From Epiperipatus broadwayi (taxonomy: Eukaryota > Onychophora > Udeonychophora > Euonychophora > Peripatidae), in assembly GCA_028023455.1 (NCBI GenBank), contig JAQFVV010012420.1:4592001-4656000 (forward strand): 64,000 bases of DNA. The letters are read 5' to 3'. Both the position numbers and the translations under genes were made by a program. The notes below the pieces were generated by a model. The model was given only the letters and a program-made list of their open reading frames with translations, did not search any database and was not told where the DNA came from. How positions within the stretch are numbered: the stretch's first letter is position 1; each line of letters begins with the position of its first letter. Below, piece by piece: positions 24,907 through 37,325 of this stretch.

Positions 24907-25260
24907 TTAGTAATAATTCCATCTTTTTTTTCTTATTGCAGATATAAATTTCCTACCAATACCAAAATGTTGTTTAACATTTTTGAGACTTTTATTTTCT
25001 TCTACAGCTTTCCTTGCTATTTCACAGTTATACTTTCTTATATCATTTTCAACACTTTTCCGTACCATTTTGCAAAATTCGAGATATTCAATTCTTTTTA
25101 ATACATCATTTTTGTATATCTTTATATTCCTTCTTTTCTTCATAAATTCTCTAGTCTCAGTAGAAATTTTATTAGTCAATTGCTGCTTTTTTCTATCAGC
25201 TATGTTTGTTGCAGTTTTTAAAAGTGTATTAGTTATTTTCATATTAATTTCATTCAAATC
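24907..25260 (-). pseudogene. RTE linker between endonuclease and RT
   Basis: A charged 116-codon frame (RKKQQLTNKIS, ETREFMKKRR, YLEFCKMVRKSVENDIRKYN, ENKSLKNVK) matches the lysine-rich linker before the RT of RTE elements. It begins three codons inside the element's 5' break, so the start codon is not a real initiator. It runs out of frame at the eight-A tract (minus strand) at 24924-24931; beyond this the next frame continues directly into the RT frame. Confidence 0.85.
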
Positions 25261-25272
25261 TTGTTGTTGAGT

Positions 25273-26420
25273 AAGTTTGCTAATATCCAGAGAATAGAAG
25301 TTGATATATTATATTGTTTAAGGATTTGTAGAAGCTTATCAATACAAACTGAATAAAAGGCTGCAGTTATATCAAATTACACTGCAATGGGTCCTGATTT
25401 TCTAAAATGTCTATCATCTCTGGTCATTTTAAAAAGCAGAACTTTCTTTTTGACAATCAGAAAATGTGGAAAAATGAGCAGTTCAATCTCATTTTTATTA
25501 CTGATTCTATAGTTTAATTAAAATGGAGATCATTGAGATTAAGTGAAGATTATTAACTATTGGGATAACATTTTTTTCTTAAGGAAAGGCAGCATTGAGA
25601 CAAGATATAGCTGGTTTATCCTATAGATTTCGTCTGACAGGTAATTCAGTATATTTGTATAGTAGGTATTGTGAAGTAACTGAGATGTGTAAATATAAAT
25701 TTAGGAACTGCACACAGTCCAGGGTGCATATTGTTAGGAAAAGATTCTAATTTAAATACGGTGTCCTATTTTTGTAATTTTATGTCTTTTTACTGTTACC
25801 AAAATGCAGAGAAGTAAATTTTAGCTTATTTGATACTTGTACTTTACTTTTCAAGTGATAAAACTTAGAGAAGCATTTTTTGCCTGTAATAAGTTTATTG
25901 GTTTTTAAGAGTTGAACAGTATATAACCAATCATTTAGTTGATATATCCTTTAGACAAGTTATGGGGTTGACTTAAAAAATATTTTAAATTTTTCTGTAG
26001 ACAGATACTTGCTGCAATTTGTTGTGTGTTTTTTTTTTTATATTCATGTTTTAGAAGCATTATTGATGGAATGGATAAAGATTGACAAGAAGTGTTTTTA
26101 AGTTTTATAATTATTGAATCCAAATATCTAATTAATCCAGTAGGAGATTTATTTTTATGAGTATAGAATTTAAATATATATGCAATAATATTTATAAAAG
26201 TAAGCAATACTTCAACTGGATGTAAAATGTGTATATCTATTTTTTTTGAATAAATATATATTTCAGCAACAATAACCTCTGGGATGGAGGCATTGACAAG
26301 CAGTCTCATTACATTATTAGTTGGAGGCATTGGTTGTTTGTGAAAATCTACTTTTAGTTTAACAGTGAGTGCTAGATGATCAGAGAACATTGCTAAAATA
26401 AGTGATGGATAATAATATAA
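25273..26420 (-). pseudogene. Degraded APE-type LINE: endonuclease end and RT motif A
   Basis: On the minus strand, frame fragments carry FSDHLALTVKLKVD (about 26345-26390), the SDH block that closes APE-type endonucleases. About 1 kb further on (25310-25390), after a stop, comes FDITAAFYSVCIDKLLQIL, an RT motif A block with the second D of AFD lost. The RTE element lies directly downstream of motif A, so it inserted into this older RT. Many stops and indels indicate long decay. The family looks jockey/CR1-like by motif style; this is inference. Confidence 0.65.
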
Positions 26421-27220
26421 TGAAGGTCTGGGGAATAGAAAAGTAAGTCTATTAGTGTAGCATATTTTTTGGTGTAGAATGAAAATGAGTTATTTGGGGA
26501 AAGGGGCTCTTCTACACTCATGTGCTTTCTATTGATTAGGTGTAAGTATTTAGAGATGAACTCTGAGTATCACGTTAAAATCTCTTAAGAGAACTGGATA
26601 AAGGTTAGAACTTAGATTAAAATTTGATTAAGCTATATATTAGTAATGCCTTATTGTAAAGATACAGAGTGATTATATTTAGTGTAAATGTAGTGTGAAA
26701 AATGTGATCACATTTTTATTAGAGAATATTATTTCAAATGATTGAAAGAGTGGATTATGTATTCTTACTCCCACTCCTGCTGCAAAGATGTTAGATTGAG
26801 ATAATTGCATAAAACCTAATTTACCAAGATATTTATACAGATCTTTTTGGATTTTACTGAGTATTTCATTTCCAAAAAAAAAAAGTAATGTGTGGAGAGA
26901 ATTTTATCATCCAGCTTTTAATAGCAAAGTGTTTGGAATAAATTTACATCTCAGTAAGATTTATTTATGATGCATTTATACAGTTGTTTTTAATGTTAAT
27001 ATAAAAGTCATTGATTAAAGAGTGGTTTTATGTGGTGATGTATATAAACATTATAACTGAAATGTATACTTTATCAATTAAATTATGCTGAATCTAATTA
27101 AACAGCAATGTAATTTTATTAGATCTACCTGTAATGAATGATCCTGGTTTTCTGTTCTGAAGAAACATCAGTAATCTCATGAAGTTTTAACATTCCATTT
27201 CAATATTCCTTGAATTTGTT
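26421..27220 (-). pseudogene. Possible N-terminal endonuclease of the old LINE
   Basis: Minus-strand fragments continue upstream of the SDH block. Near 27200 a broken stretch containing LKWNVK recalls the start of APE endonucleases (xxWNxxG). No uninterrupted frame survives. Support is position and one short motif only. Confidence 0.3.
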
Positions 27221-27809
27221 ATTGTTTTTTTTTTATTATCATTATATGAATTGTTAGAAATTTGTAAAGTGCTTGTTTTTTTATTTTATTTTAAGATATC
27301 TACTGCAGAGATGTTATCCCTTTTTACCCTTTCTTTTTCTTGGTGTGTGACCATTTCTGTATTTGAATTGTTCTTGTATAAGTGGAGCATTATTATCAAT
27401 GTTTTTTCTAGTCTAATATACTTACTTATTATTTCCTAGAGGATTGTCTTCTGGAGATGAATTATTATATTTGTTTTCTTTGACAGTAGGTATGGAGACT
27501 TCTGTTTAAATATTCTTCTTGGTATTGGAGTTGATTTTTAATATACATTGATTTAAATTCTTTACTTATTGGAATGACATTTATTTTTTATTTTTCTTTG
27601 TATTTTTATTTTTCATTACTAATTGGAAAATGCCTTCTTCCTCTGAAGTGAGTGTTTTCTTGCTCATTTGTGTTGTAATCCTTTTCCAATTTCTCTGATG
27701 AACTGGTATAAGTTCATTACATTCTCAGGAGTTAATTTCTTCTACTTGTATTTGTTCCTGTAAGGTATCATTAATAATAGACTTCAATGCATTCATCTTG
27801 GATATAATA

Positions 27810-28605
27810 TTACCGATTTGTGGTTTTCAAAAGATGCTTAATCTGTTTTTCATTAGCTAAATGTAATTTGATTGCATTTTCATGTATTGTCATTGCTTTC
27901 CAGGCATGATGATAAGTTTTTGATTTTTTAGACCACAAATTATACGAAATCTGGGAAATCATGATGAAAAGATTATTGAATTTACAATAAAAGCACTGAG
28001 ACAGTATACTTCTAAATATTATTATTAATGGGGAAATTTCAGTGGAGTGTAAAGTTGGTATATCTGGTAGTATTGGTATTGTTGTTGTTTTTTCTAATAT
28101 GCACATGAATTCAGACATTTTTCTATAGTAATCAAGTATGGTTTAAAAATTTTGACTTATAAAGTTTACATGGCAGGTTTTAATCTGGTATGTTAGCTTG
28201 ATCTGTTTATTAATGTTAATATAGCAAACAATTTCATCATTGATAAAGTGAACATGCTTCTAGAATAAGTTGTAGTATTAAGTACCTGTTATTTGGGTGA
28301 TCTGGTACTTTATTAAGCATTACCCACATTTTCATTTCAATAAGAAATTCATAAAATTCATCTGTGAGATATTTCATAATTGTAATGTTTAAATCCGTTA
28401 TTGATATAATCGGTATCTTTTCATTTATGAATTTTTGGAAAAATTTCAGAATTGTCATTGAAATTGTTAAATTTAATTTGTTTATTATATCTCGATATTT
28501 GTAAGCATTTATAATAAGTTTTTTTTTTTTCGGTATTAGTTTTAAGTATAGTTGCATAAATAGTTTTACTTTCATTTTCAAATTTTTTAGAGATAATATT
28601 ATCAT
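27810..28605 (-). other. Two unassigned minus-strand frames, possibly LINE ORF1 remains
   Basis: Frames of 102 codons (28118-27810) and 122 codons (28605-28237) lie upstream of the old LINE endonuclease, where an ORF1 would sit. Neither has a motif that I recognise. Composition is AT-driven (I, K, L, N rich), so both may be chance. Confidence 0.2.
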
Positions 28606-30316
28606 ACTGCCTAATTTCTGAAATAGTTAGGTTTGAAGTTTCATTTATTGTTCTCTTATCAATATCAAAAGAAAAACTTGCTTTTTCAAAATCTGATAAA
28701 GATCTTAGACCTATTTTTGGAATTGAAGTTTAAGCTAGAACTTTCTAGCTTTAAAAAAAAGTACTTTCAACATCTACAAATATTAATAAAACTAGCTCTT
28801 TAAAGAGTTGAACTTCTACAGAAAAGTTAACTTTATTCACTGGTACAATTTTCACTGTCAAACTCTCAATAAAACTGCTATAAAAGCTGCTACAAAGAGG
28901 AATTGATTTGAAAGCTCACTTTCTCTGAAAGCGTCACCTAATGAATTAGTATTGATGGAATAAAAAGTATTTCTATATTCACTATCAGATCAAAAATGTC
29001 AATACCTTTTTTTGATTTGCTAATTAATATAATAATTGACTGTCTAGTGATAAACATGGGATATTTTTAAGTCTGGTTATTTTTGACAAGTGATTTACAG
29101 ATAAATAAAAAAACTGTAAACCCAGTGAATTGGTGAAGATTTGAAAATGTTTTAAAAGTTGTCCATTAGTTTCTCTTTTTTCTACTTAATTTAGCAGTAT
29201 CGACAGCTGCAGATAAGTTTAGTTTTCTATTGGCAATAACTTATTCTCTAATGACTGAAATTAATCTTTGGATGTCATTTGTAGATGTCTATTTTAGGAT
29301 ATCATCAGTCATAAATGTAATCTACTTTTAGATTATAATCATCTCTGATAGCTTTATTGGTTTAGTTATATTATTTTCCATCTAAGCAATTGTCTCTAAT
29401 GATTTAGATAAATACTCTTTTTCATCATAATATCGCACTGGTTACAAGCAATATAATTTCATATTGAGAATGAAGACTTAATTTAAACTACTACTCATTG
29501 CATATAATGTATTGTGGATTGAGATTATCAAATCTAAAACAGTTACCACAGTTTTCTACCTTGCATTCCCTATTAAATACAAAACATGATTCCATTTGTA
29601 AAGTTTTTGTACACTTTCTTCAATAATAATTATATATGTACATTAAAGATTCTGTTCAATGGTAGACTGAATAATTAAAAGTATTTTGTTGTAGCAATAA
29701 GATTTGATCTTCATTGCTATTAGCTTGATACAATTTACATTAAAGATTCTGTTCAATGGTAGACTATATCATAAACTTTATCAAGCTTTTTATATCATTT
29801 CTCTGAAATACATTAGTTAACTTATCATTTAACAGTTGAGAGTAAATTTCCATGAATTATATAGATTGTTATAAAAATATCAGGAGTTATCTAACACTAT
29901 ATAAATTTACAATATTTCTAATCAAACTATAAATGATAAAAATAAACATCAAATTATATGTTCACCTATGTATATATATTGATATGTGTTTTTTATTCAT
30001 TCATGTAGCTTTATTTAATATTCCTGATTTACTCCAAGATTTCAAGCCAAAATGGAGCTTTTAAAAATATTTTATTATAGTAAAAAATTTTGCAAAAGAA
30101 TTCTTCTATTATGAATTGCGTTAAGAATGTAAAATATGTTAAAAATTTTCAGATCTGAAAGATTCAGAAAAAAAACATCCATATTTTGAATGAGATTGAT
30201 TATAGATGCTATGTAATTGATGAACTAAAAATATTTTTTCAAACATATTCATTTTAATGTAGTTGGTATTTTAGTTATGGATTCTTTTGGTTTACTTTTT
30301 TTTTCTCATGTGTCAT
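28606..30316. other. AT-rich DNA with one short spaced duplication
   Basis: No gene is visible. A 29-bp exact duplication (starting ACATTAAAGATTCTGTTC) lies at 29640-29668 and 29737-29765, a spacing of 97 bp. Confidence 0.5.
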
Positions 30317-30398
30317 AGCATCAGTCGGGAAGTGAACCCGCTAACCCGGGACAACTGCTTGTAAAGCAGCTGTCACTGACCTCTCAACCACCAATACT
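30317..30398 (-). ncRNA. tRNA-like sequence with A-tail (SINE head or tRNA pseudogene)
   Basis: On the minus strand about 82 nt fold like a tRNA. The acceptor AGTATTG pairs with TGATGCT using three wobbles. An A-box-like TGGTTGAGAGGTCA follows. An anticodon arm has loop TTTACAA, which would present UAC. A T-arm CGGG-TTCACTT-CCCG carries a good B box. The segment before the T-arm is longer than in a standard tRNA. After the acceptor come about 14 bases and nine A residues, so it looks retroposed: a tRNA-derived SINE head rather than a working tRNA gene. Confidence 0.6.
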
Positions 30399-31534
30399 TT
30401 TGTCTGAAATTTATGAGCAGTATGTAATTCTTTAATATTCCAGATCATCAAAGATTATTGGATTGTTAAAAAATATATATTTCAACATGACTATATTGTT
30501 TGTTGTCATTAGTATTTATGACAAGATTATTAGCATTTGATTTATTATTCTTAATTTATATATATATAGTGGGTTTTTATTAACAAAACATACAATTTTC
30601 TGTGCTTATTCTTAACTTATGCTTTCAGGAGCAGTGGTCATCCTACTTTAAAACCATCTAATGTAAGTTTGAGATAACATGAGCATCACACTTGAGAGCT
30701 TTATATTCCACATTCCACAGCAATTTTTGGTTAATACATATATAATTCAGCTTACATTGAAATTGGTCAAGTTGACATACTAACATTAGCATTTTTGATT
30801 ATATAGATTTCAATATGCAAGTCAAAACCTTCAAATATTAAAATTTATTATTTAATGACTGAGTGATGACTAGAGCACAAATCAAATAAAAAATTATAGT
30901 TGAATAGGAAACTATTACGGAGTTTTCTTCTTATTCATCTATATTATTAAAATATTCAACATATATACGATTAGAAAATGTTAAAGAAATATTGCAATGT
31001 TTTAAATTAATTTATAAAAGTCCAGTTTCTAATCAATCAATAAAAAAATTATGTTCAAAACAGTAAATAATACTGTGTATTGCAATATTTTATTTTTTAT
31101 ATAATGTTTTACGTTTTTGTTTAAATTATTTATTAATTTTCTTTATCTAAAATAAATAAAAATAAATAATTAAATAATGGTTAATTACTCAGATAATCAT
31201 ATGATAATCCAGCATTCCAACGGCAAATTGAGTACACTTTATTCAGATGAAAATAGACTCTGAGACCTAATTGTGCTAAACTACATAGGACATAAAATAT
31301 AAATAATCACACCAGAAAAGATATGACATTTGAACATTAGATGTAACAGATTAAGTTTTGATTCAGAAATGTTTTGTGATTATCACTGTATCCCTCAATA
31401 AATCATAGAAAGCTTCATTCAAATATAAGTGTTATTATTAAAGAATAGTATAAAAGAATGAAGTGTATATGAACAGCTGATTTCTTTACATTTTGTTTCT
31501 ATATCCCATAAAGGTGTTTTATTTTTATTGCTTT

Positions 31535-31985
31535 AAATATTTGAAAGACAGGCACTCTTCACAAACCTGGAATTTAACTGTAAGTATTAGGGATTTGAAC
31601 TCAGATTTTCAAGTACCTTTCAACTATTCACACTATCTCATACAAGTGATACACATGACCACACACATGTAGAAAAGATAAATAATCACCAATATATGTA
31701 TTTCATGTTAAACCAGCACTCATCAGTTGGTCCAGATTATCATCTTCCACACATATATATAATTAGTGCTCGATTTATATTAAGATAGCAAATCTTCATA
31801 CTTTAATGGACAGGCTTCAATCTACTCCAACCTCCAACTTTTTAGCCATTCTTATCATTGAAAATCTGATTATGAAAACCCAAATCCCATGCTGATACCA
31901 ATATTATTGCCATGCCCATGTTGACCTCAAGTGACTCTGATCCCTCATATATAGGACTGCATCCATTTAAATACATAGAAAATGG
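31535..31985 (-). repeat. Repeat R1, antisense copy in fold-back cluster
   Basis: Reverse-complement copy of R1, about 450 bp, the most complete here. The sense strand carries 'gatgataatctggaccaact', 'cctgtccattaaagtatgaa', and the B-box-like GAGTTCAAATCC near its end. It is followed 27 bases later by a second copy in the same direction that begins with the same 'aaatatttgaaa...ccaggcactctt' type of sequence. Confidence 0.85.
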
Positions 31986-32011
31986 ATGGACAGGTTACAA
32001 GCTTGATGTGT

Positions 32012-32302
32012 AAATATTTGAAAACCAGGCACTCTTCGTAAACCTGGAGCTTAATTGTAAGTATTAAGGATTTGAAATCAGATTTTCCAGCACTCTTCAA
32101 CTATTTACACTATCTCATACAACTGATACACATGACCACACACATGTAGAAAAGATTAATAATCACCAATATACATATTTTGTGCTAAACCAGCACTCAT
32201 CAATTGGTCCAGATTATCATCTTCCACACACACACACATGTATATCATCAGTGCTCAGTTTATATTAAGATATCAAATCTTCATACTTTAATGGACAGGC
32301 TT
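32012..32302 (-). repeat. Repeat R1, antisense arm of a palindrome
   Basis: R1 in antisense, ending abruptly at 'atggacaggctt'. It pairs with 32361-32600 to form an inverted repeat with arms of about 240 bp and a spacer of about 58 bp. It includes a short CA microsatellite at 32226-32238. Confidence 0.85.
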
Positions 32303-32360
32303 TCATCATCAGATTTTTAATGATATGGATAACTGAAAAGTTGGAGGTTGGAGTAGATTG

Positions 32361-32600
32361 AAGCCTGTCCATTAAAGTATGAAGATTTTCTACCTTAATA
32401 TAAACTGAGCACTGATTATATATATGTTTGTGAGATGATAATATGGACCAACTGATGAGTGCTGGTTTAGCATAAAATATTTATATTAGTGATTATTTAA
32501 CTTTTCTACATGTGTGTGGTCATGTGTATCAGTTGTATGAGATAGTGTGAATAGTTGAAGGGTACTTGAAAATCTGAGTTCCAATCTCTAATACCTACTT
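32361..32600 (+). repeat. Repeat R1, sense arm of a palindrome
   Basis: Mirror of 32060-32302, starting 'aagcctgtccattaaagtat' and ending at the B-box-like 'ctgagttccaatctc'. The spacer 32303-32360 belongs to R1 as well ('gaaaagttggaggttggagt'), so the sense copy really starts near 32303. Confidence 0.85.
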
Positions 32601-33050
32601 TTGATTACTTTACTAAATTCAACCTTTCTAAAAATTCTGTGATATTTACATTTTTAAATTATATTTATTATTATATAAAGTTTCAAATACAATAACAATG
32701 CCGTTATCACATAATCAACATTTATTGACCAACCAAGTATATGTTTAGAATTTTTCAATTCTACTACAACTGGTTTAATGAAAACGATAACAAAAAGTGG
32801 TTCATATTTTACACAGATAATCAATTAATAGTTGATAAATGAGAATCTAGTTATATTGTATGGAGAGGAAACAGTTTGAAGTTTCAGATGAGTGTTAATG
32901 CAATGACTATAATTAATGATTGAAATATCACAAAACCTTTGCCATTGTAAAATTTTCAGATATGCACAGATAAATTTTAACAGCAATTATTCAGTTGCAA
33001 ACACAAATTATTACTTAACTCAATAAACTTTCCTTCTTTCCTTATTATTT

Positions 33051-33590
33051 TGTAATTCAATAAATAGGAATAATTCATTATACAGATAAGATTAATAAAA
33101 TTATAAATACACTACAACCTAACACTTCTTTTGACAAGCAAGATCATATTCATATTACAAAGTCAGATTTGTAAATGAACAAACATATAAATTAGTTAAT
33201 ATAAAATGTATCAATTTACACATAAATAAATCAATTATATGAATCCTTTTTATTTATCATGTCAGTGTTCTAAAAGCATAAGATTGAGTTGGGTCACAAT
33301 TGCAATCGCATATCATAAAAGTAATTTGCTCTGAGTTCAATGACCAAAAGAGAATGTACAGAGAAGCATGGGTTATCACAAATAATACCTATGTGATAAA
33401 TAAAAAGGATTCATGTGTTGTTTATCAGTGATATTCATAAATTGATAAATATGCATATTATCTAATTTATATGTTCTTTCACTTACAAATCTGACTTTGG
33501 GCTATGAATATGACCTGCCTGATCGAAGCAGCAATTATAATTTTATTAATCTTTTCTGTATATAGAACTATTCCTATTTATGGAATTATA
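33051..33590. repeat. Fold-back element with arms of about 215 bp
   Basis: 33051-33270 is an imperfect inverted copy of 33375-33590. Shared blocks include 'aagtcagatttgtaa', 'gaacatataaattag', 'gaatcctttttatttatca' and 'agattaataaaattata'. Arms look about 75-80% alike. The 104-bp spacer is unrelated. No open frame and no target duplication were identified, so a MITE or a decayed palindrome are both possible. Confidence 0.7.
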
Positions 33591-36500
33591 AATTATTGTA
33601 CTCAAAAATCTAATTTTTATGCTTAGATAATATTAAATCCAATGATTGCATTTAAGATTTTCACTCATCTAAAGCAAAGACAGATTTAAAGTCCATTTGT
33701 AAATGAAACAATTTCCTGAATCATTATCATTGCAGATAATATTTCACTAGCAAGAATTGAATATATTCTATGAAGAATGATCCTGATAATCTAAATTTAT
33801 CAAATAATACTTTTGCTTTCTGAGTCAGTAAAGTACTCAGAAAATATAGAGATTAAATATATAGACTGAGCAGGATAAAATGATTTCAAACTCGGTTATG
33901 AAATTTCCTTTTTTGTCTCGCCATATTTTTGTCATCTAATGTAAAATTTACTTATCAACAGATGCCATATATTGATTGTTATTAAATCTCTATCCAGTAC
34001 TGTCCTACCCAATATTCCCAAACTAATTATTATCTATTGATTATCAAAAGTCACAATTGATGACAAAAACATGAGAAAAAAGAATTTGCAATTAAAAAGC
34101 AAAATGTAAGCAAGAGTCATTTGTTCCATTATAAAATTTTCATTTTTTTCCAGTGGTAATAATCTAACTAACATTATGCTTTATATTATCAAACTAATAG
34201 TTTTTGTATAAGATATTTAACAATGATTTAGCAATGAGAATATCACTTATTGCATAAAATTTTAATTTTAAATTGAAGTAACTCCCTAATATTTGTGATA
34301 CAAGTTAATTATTTGCAAAAATAACTGCACTAATCATAGTTCAGTGCACATTGGAGAGTTTGAATGCAGTCTAACAAATGAGTAAACAATGTAAACCATT
34401 CTATGATGAGACTTAAACATATCACTAGTTACCAAAGGTGCATAGACTATGCTGACAAAATATTAATTTTGATAAGTAGTTATTCTACATAAAGAGCAAA
34501 ATATTAAAAAAGGAAGAGTGAAGAAAACAGTTGTCATAAGTATAAATAATGATCTCATAAATTTTCAGATTTCAAGGATGAAATGCTAGTGCATGAACTG
34601 TCACATGATCATTTATATCATACTATAATTTCCATGCATGCATTAAGAATGAAGCAATTAGTTAAAGATATTCTGTAATAATATTGCTAAAAGATTACTA
34701 ATAATATCATAAAGTACAACTTAAAAAATTGTAATCAAGATAATATGTAACAGTTTAAAAGATTATATATACACACATCGTAAAGTATTTTTGTTGTATT
34801 AATTGGTGTTAATAATGTTTTTTTATAATTCTCAAAAATCATGGTTACTATCAATGCTTATAAAATACACATGATTAACATATATAATACAAATATAGCA
34901 TTACTTAATGGTTTCAGCTTATAACAATAGAATGATGTGATGTGATGTATTATGGCTTCTCCTTAAACGAAGTCAAGAATATCTCAGCAATTATGCCCAG
35001 ATAAACCTGTTAGCCACTTTCTTTTACATTCCCCACTCTAAATTTACCCATAATCTGCTCTATCCCATTTCCACAACATAATTTTTGTCAACTCTATAAC
35101 CTTTATATCTAAATCCCCCTACTCTAGCGCCATCTCTTATAAGCACACATAGCCAATGCTAAGCAGATTATAATGTTTTTGTTTGTATACACAGTTAATC
35201 TAAAATGTACACATGAAAAAAAAAAAAAAATGCAGAAATAAATCAAGAAAGAGAAAACATCCACATAAGTGGTGCACAGTGAGTGCATAAATGACTGATT
35301 CAGAAATGATTGATTCATGATAGCACTCATGCTGGCAGGCATATGCATGAAATTCATAAATGTCTAACATTTACATTTCTATTTAATATTTTTTTCAAAC
35401 TAAATTACGAAACCTTGAATAGTAAGAACCCAAATAGAGATCTCTGTAAAAGATTTTATAAGATATTTAGTATTAGTACTTTTTATAAATAAATATTGAT
35501 TAGTTCTTGAGTTTGTCAACGTATTTTTTTATCGTATCTCTCAATAAATTATTTCAGAAACAAACAAACCTATCATTATTATGTTTCTAATGTCTCAAGA
35601 TAAAATCGCTATTCACTCATATAAACGTCTATTAATAAATATATAAGAAAACACAGACGAAAATAATTACTTCTAATTTAGACAAGCATTATATCTTGAA
35701 ATTGAAAAGCTGAACAATTCGGTTTGCTTTGAGTTAAAGCAGTTCATTTCTTTCTACATACATTTTTCTCTCATGACTCAAAAAAGAAAAGAAAAGCTCC
35801 ATCAATAATTCAGCCATTTCAAATCAAACAGACCAAACTATGATTGGTTCTTCAAATCCTTACTCATACTAATAAAATATACTGTGACAAAGAGTCTGGA
35901 CAATATTTATAAACCATCATTTTGTAATAAAATCAATTTTCGCTAGAACTTTGTAAGTTCTCTTCAACACTAAACATTTCAATTCTATTACAAAACTAAA
36001 GAATAATATATTTTTCTTAGTGGGAGGGGAGGAAAGACATTTTTTTATACTTCTAAATAATGAATGAAATTTATACACATAAAGAAAACATTTAAATAAT
36101 AAAAAACAAAGTAAAGACAGATTTAATAATATAAATAAATACGCGTATTTTTAAACGCCATAATAATAATTATATATTTTTGCCTTTATTTTTTTTTTTT
36201 TTTTACAAAAATCATTAACTTAATTTTAATATAAATATGTTTATAATATTTTTATGTGCATTATACGTATATTTTAAATTCTTAGCATTCACTATTGCTT
36301 TAATATTAGATTAGTTTTTGGTAAGATGCGTTCCATAATAAAAATAAAAAACGTATGTCATATATAACAATAAATGGTACTGTATACTTAGTGCTAACCT
36401 GGAAACAACCACAAACTATTCCCAGAAATGTTTAAACAATTCAACTAATCAATATGCCAAATTACCGAATAACATAAAAATGTCAGTTAATTATTTCATA

Positions 36501-37036
36501 GGAGACATGTATCATTTAACCTGTAATACTTTTTTCAGTTGCCTATAAGGCCTAACCAAACTCCCATATCACTCTAGTAATTTCATTTTCTTATAAATAT
36601 GAATACAGAGACCAATTATATTTTAAAATTTGAAATAAATCATGATATAGTCTTTAAATATTAAATCCTTCTACATTACAGCAAATTAGCTTATGGCTAA
36701 GTTGCCAAACAATTTAAAAATATTACCATCTTTTAAAGAAATTAATATTTCACTTAATTATAAATCCAGTATTTGTAATGCTAAACTAAAAATAAATATC
36801 ATAGCTTAATAATTTTAAATAACTTTAAACAATCCAGTCAATCAATTAGAAGATACATCAATTTTTCAAATTATCAAATAATATGAAAGTTTCAGTCAAT
36901 TATTCCAAAGCACACATGTTTATGATCTTTCTATATTCTTTCCCAACTATCTGGGAGCAATTGACAAACTCCCAAATCATCTAGAAACCTTATTTTTTAT
37001 ATAAATATAAAATGAAAAACTGATTATATCTTAAGG
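33591..37036. other. AT-rich DNA without recognisable genes
   Basis: Only chance-length frames occur (for example 77 codons at 35124-35357, which runs through a poly-A tract). 34930-35330 is a little richer in C and G, but no motif was recognised. Confidence 0.45.
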
Positions 37037-37049
37037 CTTAAAATAAATT

Positions 37050-37325
37050 GCACATGACCACCACTTCTTATGCTTGTGTATAACTTGTTAAACAGGCAAA
37101 ACTCACTATACATATTGCCACACACAGCAAGCTAGAGTAATCAATGGATGCCAGAAGGCATCTCAGATCCAAGGCTCCTCACTGATAAAGGCCACAAGCC
37201 AGAAACTAGTCTGGGGATATTGGATGAGTAGGCACTAGATGGGGATTTTATGCAGAAACCTTCTGGCATCCATTGATTACTCTAGCTTGCTGTGTGTGGC
37301 AATATGTATAGTGAGTTTTGCCTGT
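37050..37325 (-). mobile_element. SINE-like retroposon R3, copy 2, with perfect 67-bp palindrome arms
   Basis: A perfect 13-bp duplication, CTTAAAATAAATT, lies at 37037-37049 and 37326-37338. The arms 37092-37158 and 37259-37325 are exact inverted copies over 67 of 67 bases, around a 100-bp spacer that carries the core shared with 22711-22979 and R2. Read on the minus strand the tail ends GGTGGTCATGTGC, matching GGTGATCATGTGA in the other copy. Noncoding. Confidence 0.87.

Larger units (their letters stand above)
23297..25260 (-). mobile_element. RTE-type non-LTR retrotransposon, 5'-truncated
   Basis: A perfect 12-bp duplication, TTGTTGTTGAGT, flanks the element at 23285-23296 and 25261-25272. 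On the minus strand it starts inside the linker between endonuclease and reverse transcriptase, so the whole endonuclease is missing. It ends in a (GATGAT)n run, the simple-repeat tail usual for RTE elements. The coding region survives in three pieces on different frames. With no 5' end and several lesions it cannot move by itself. Confidence 0.93.
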
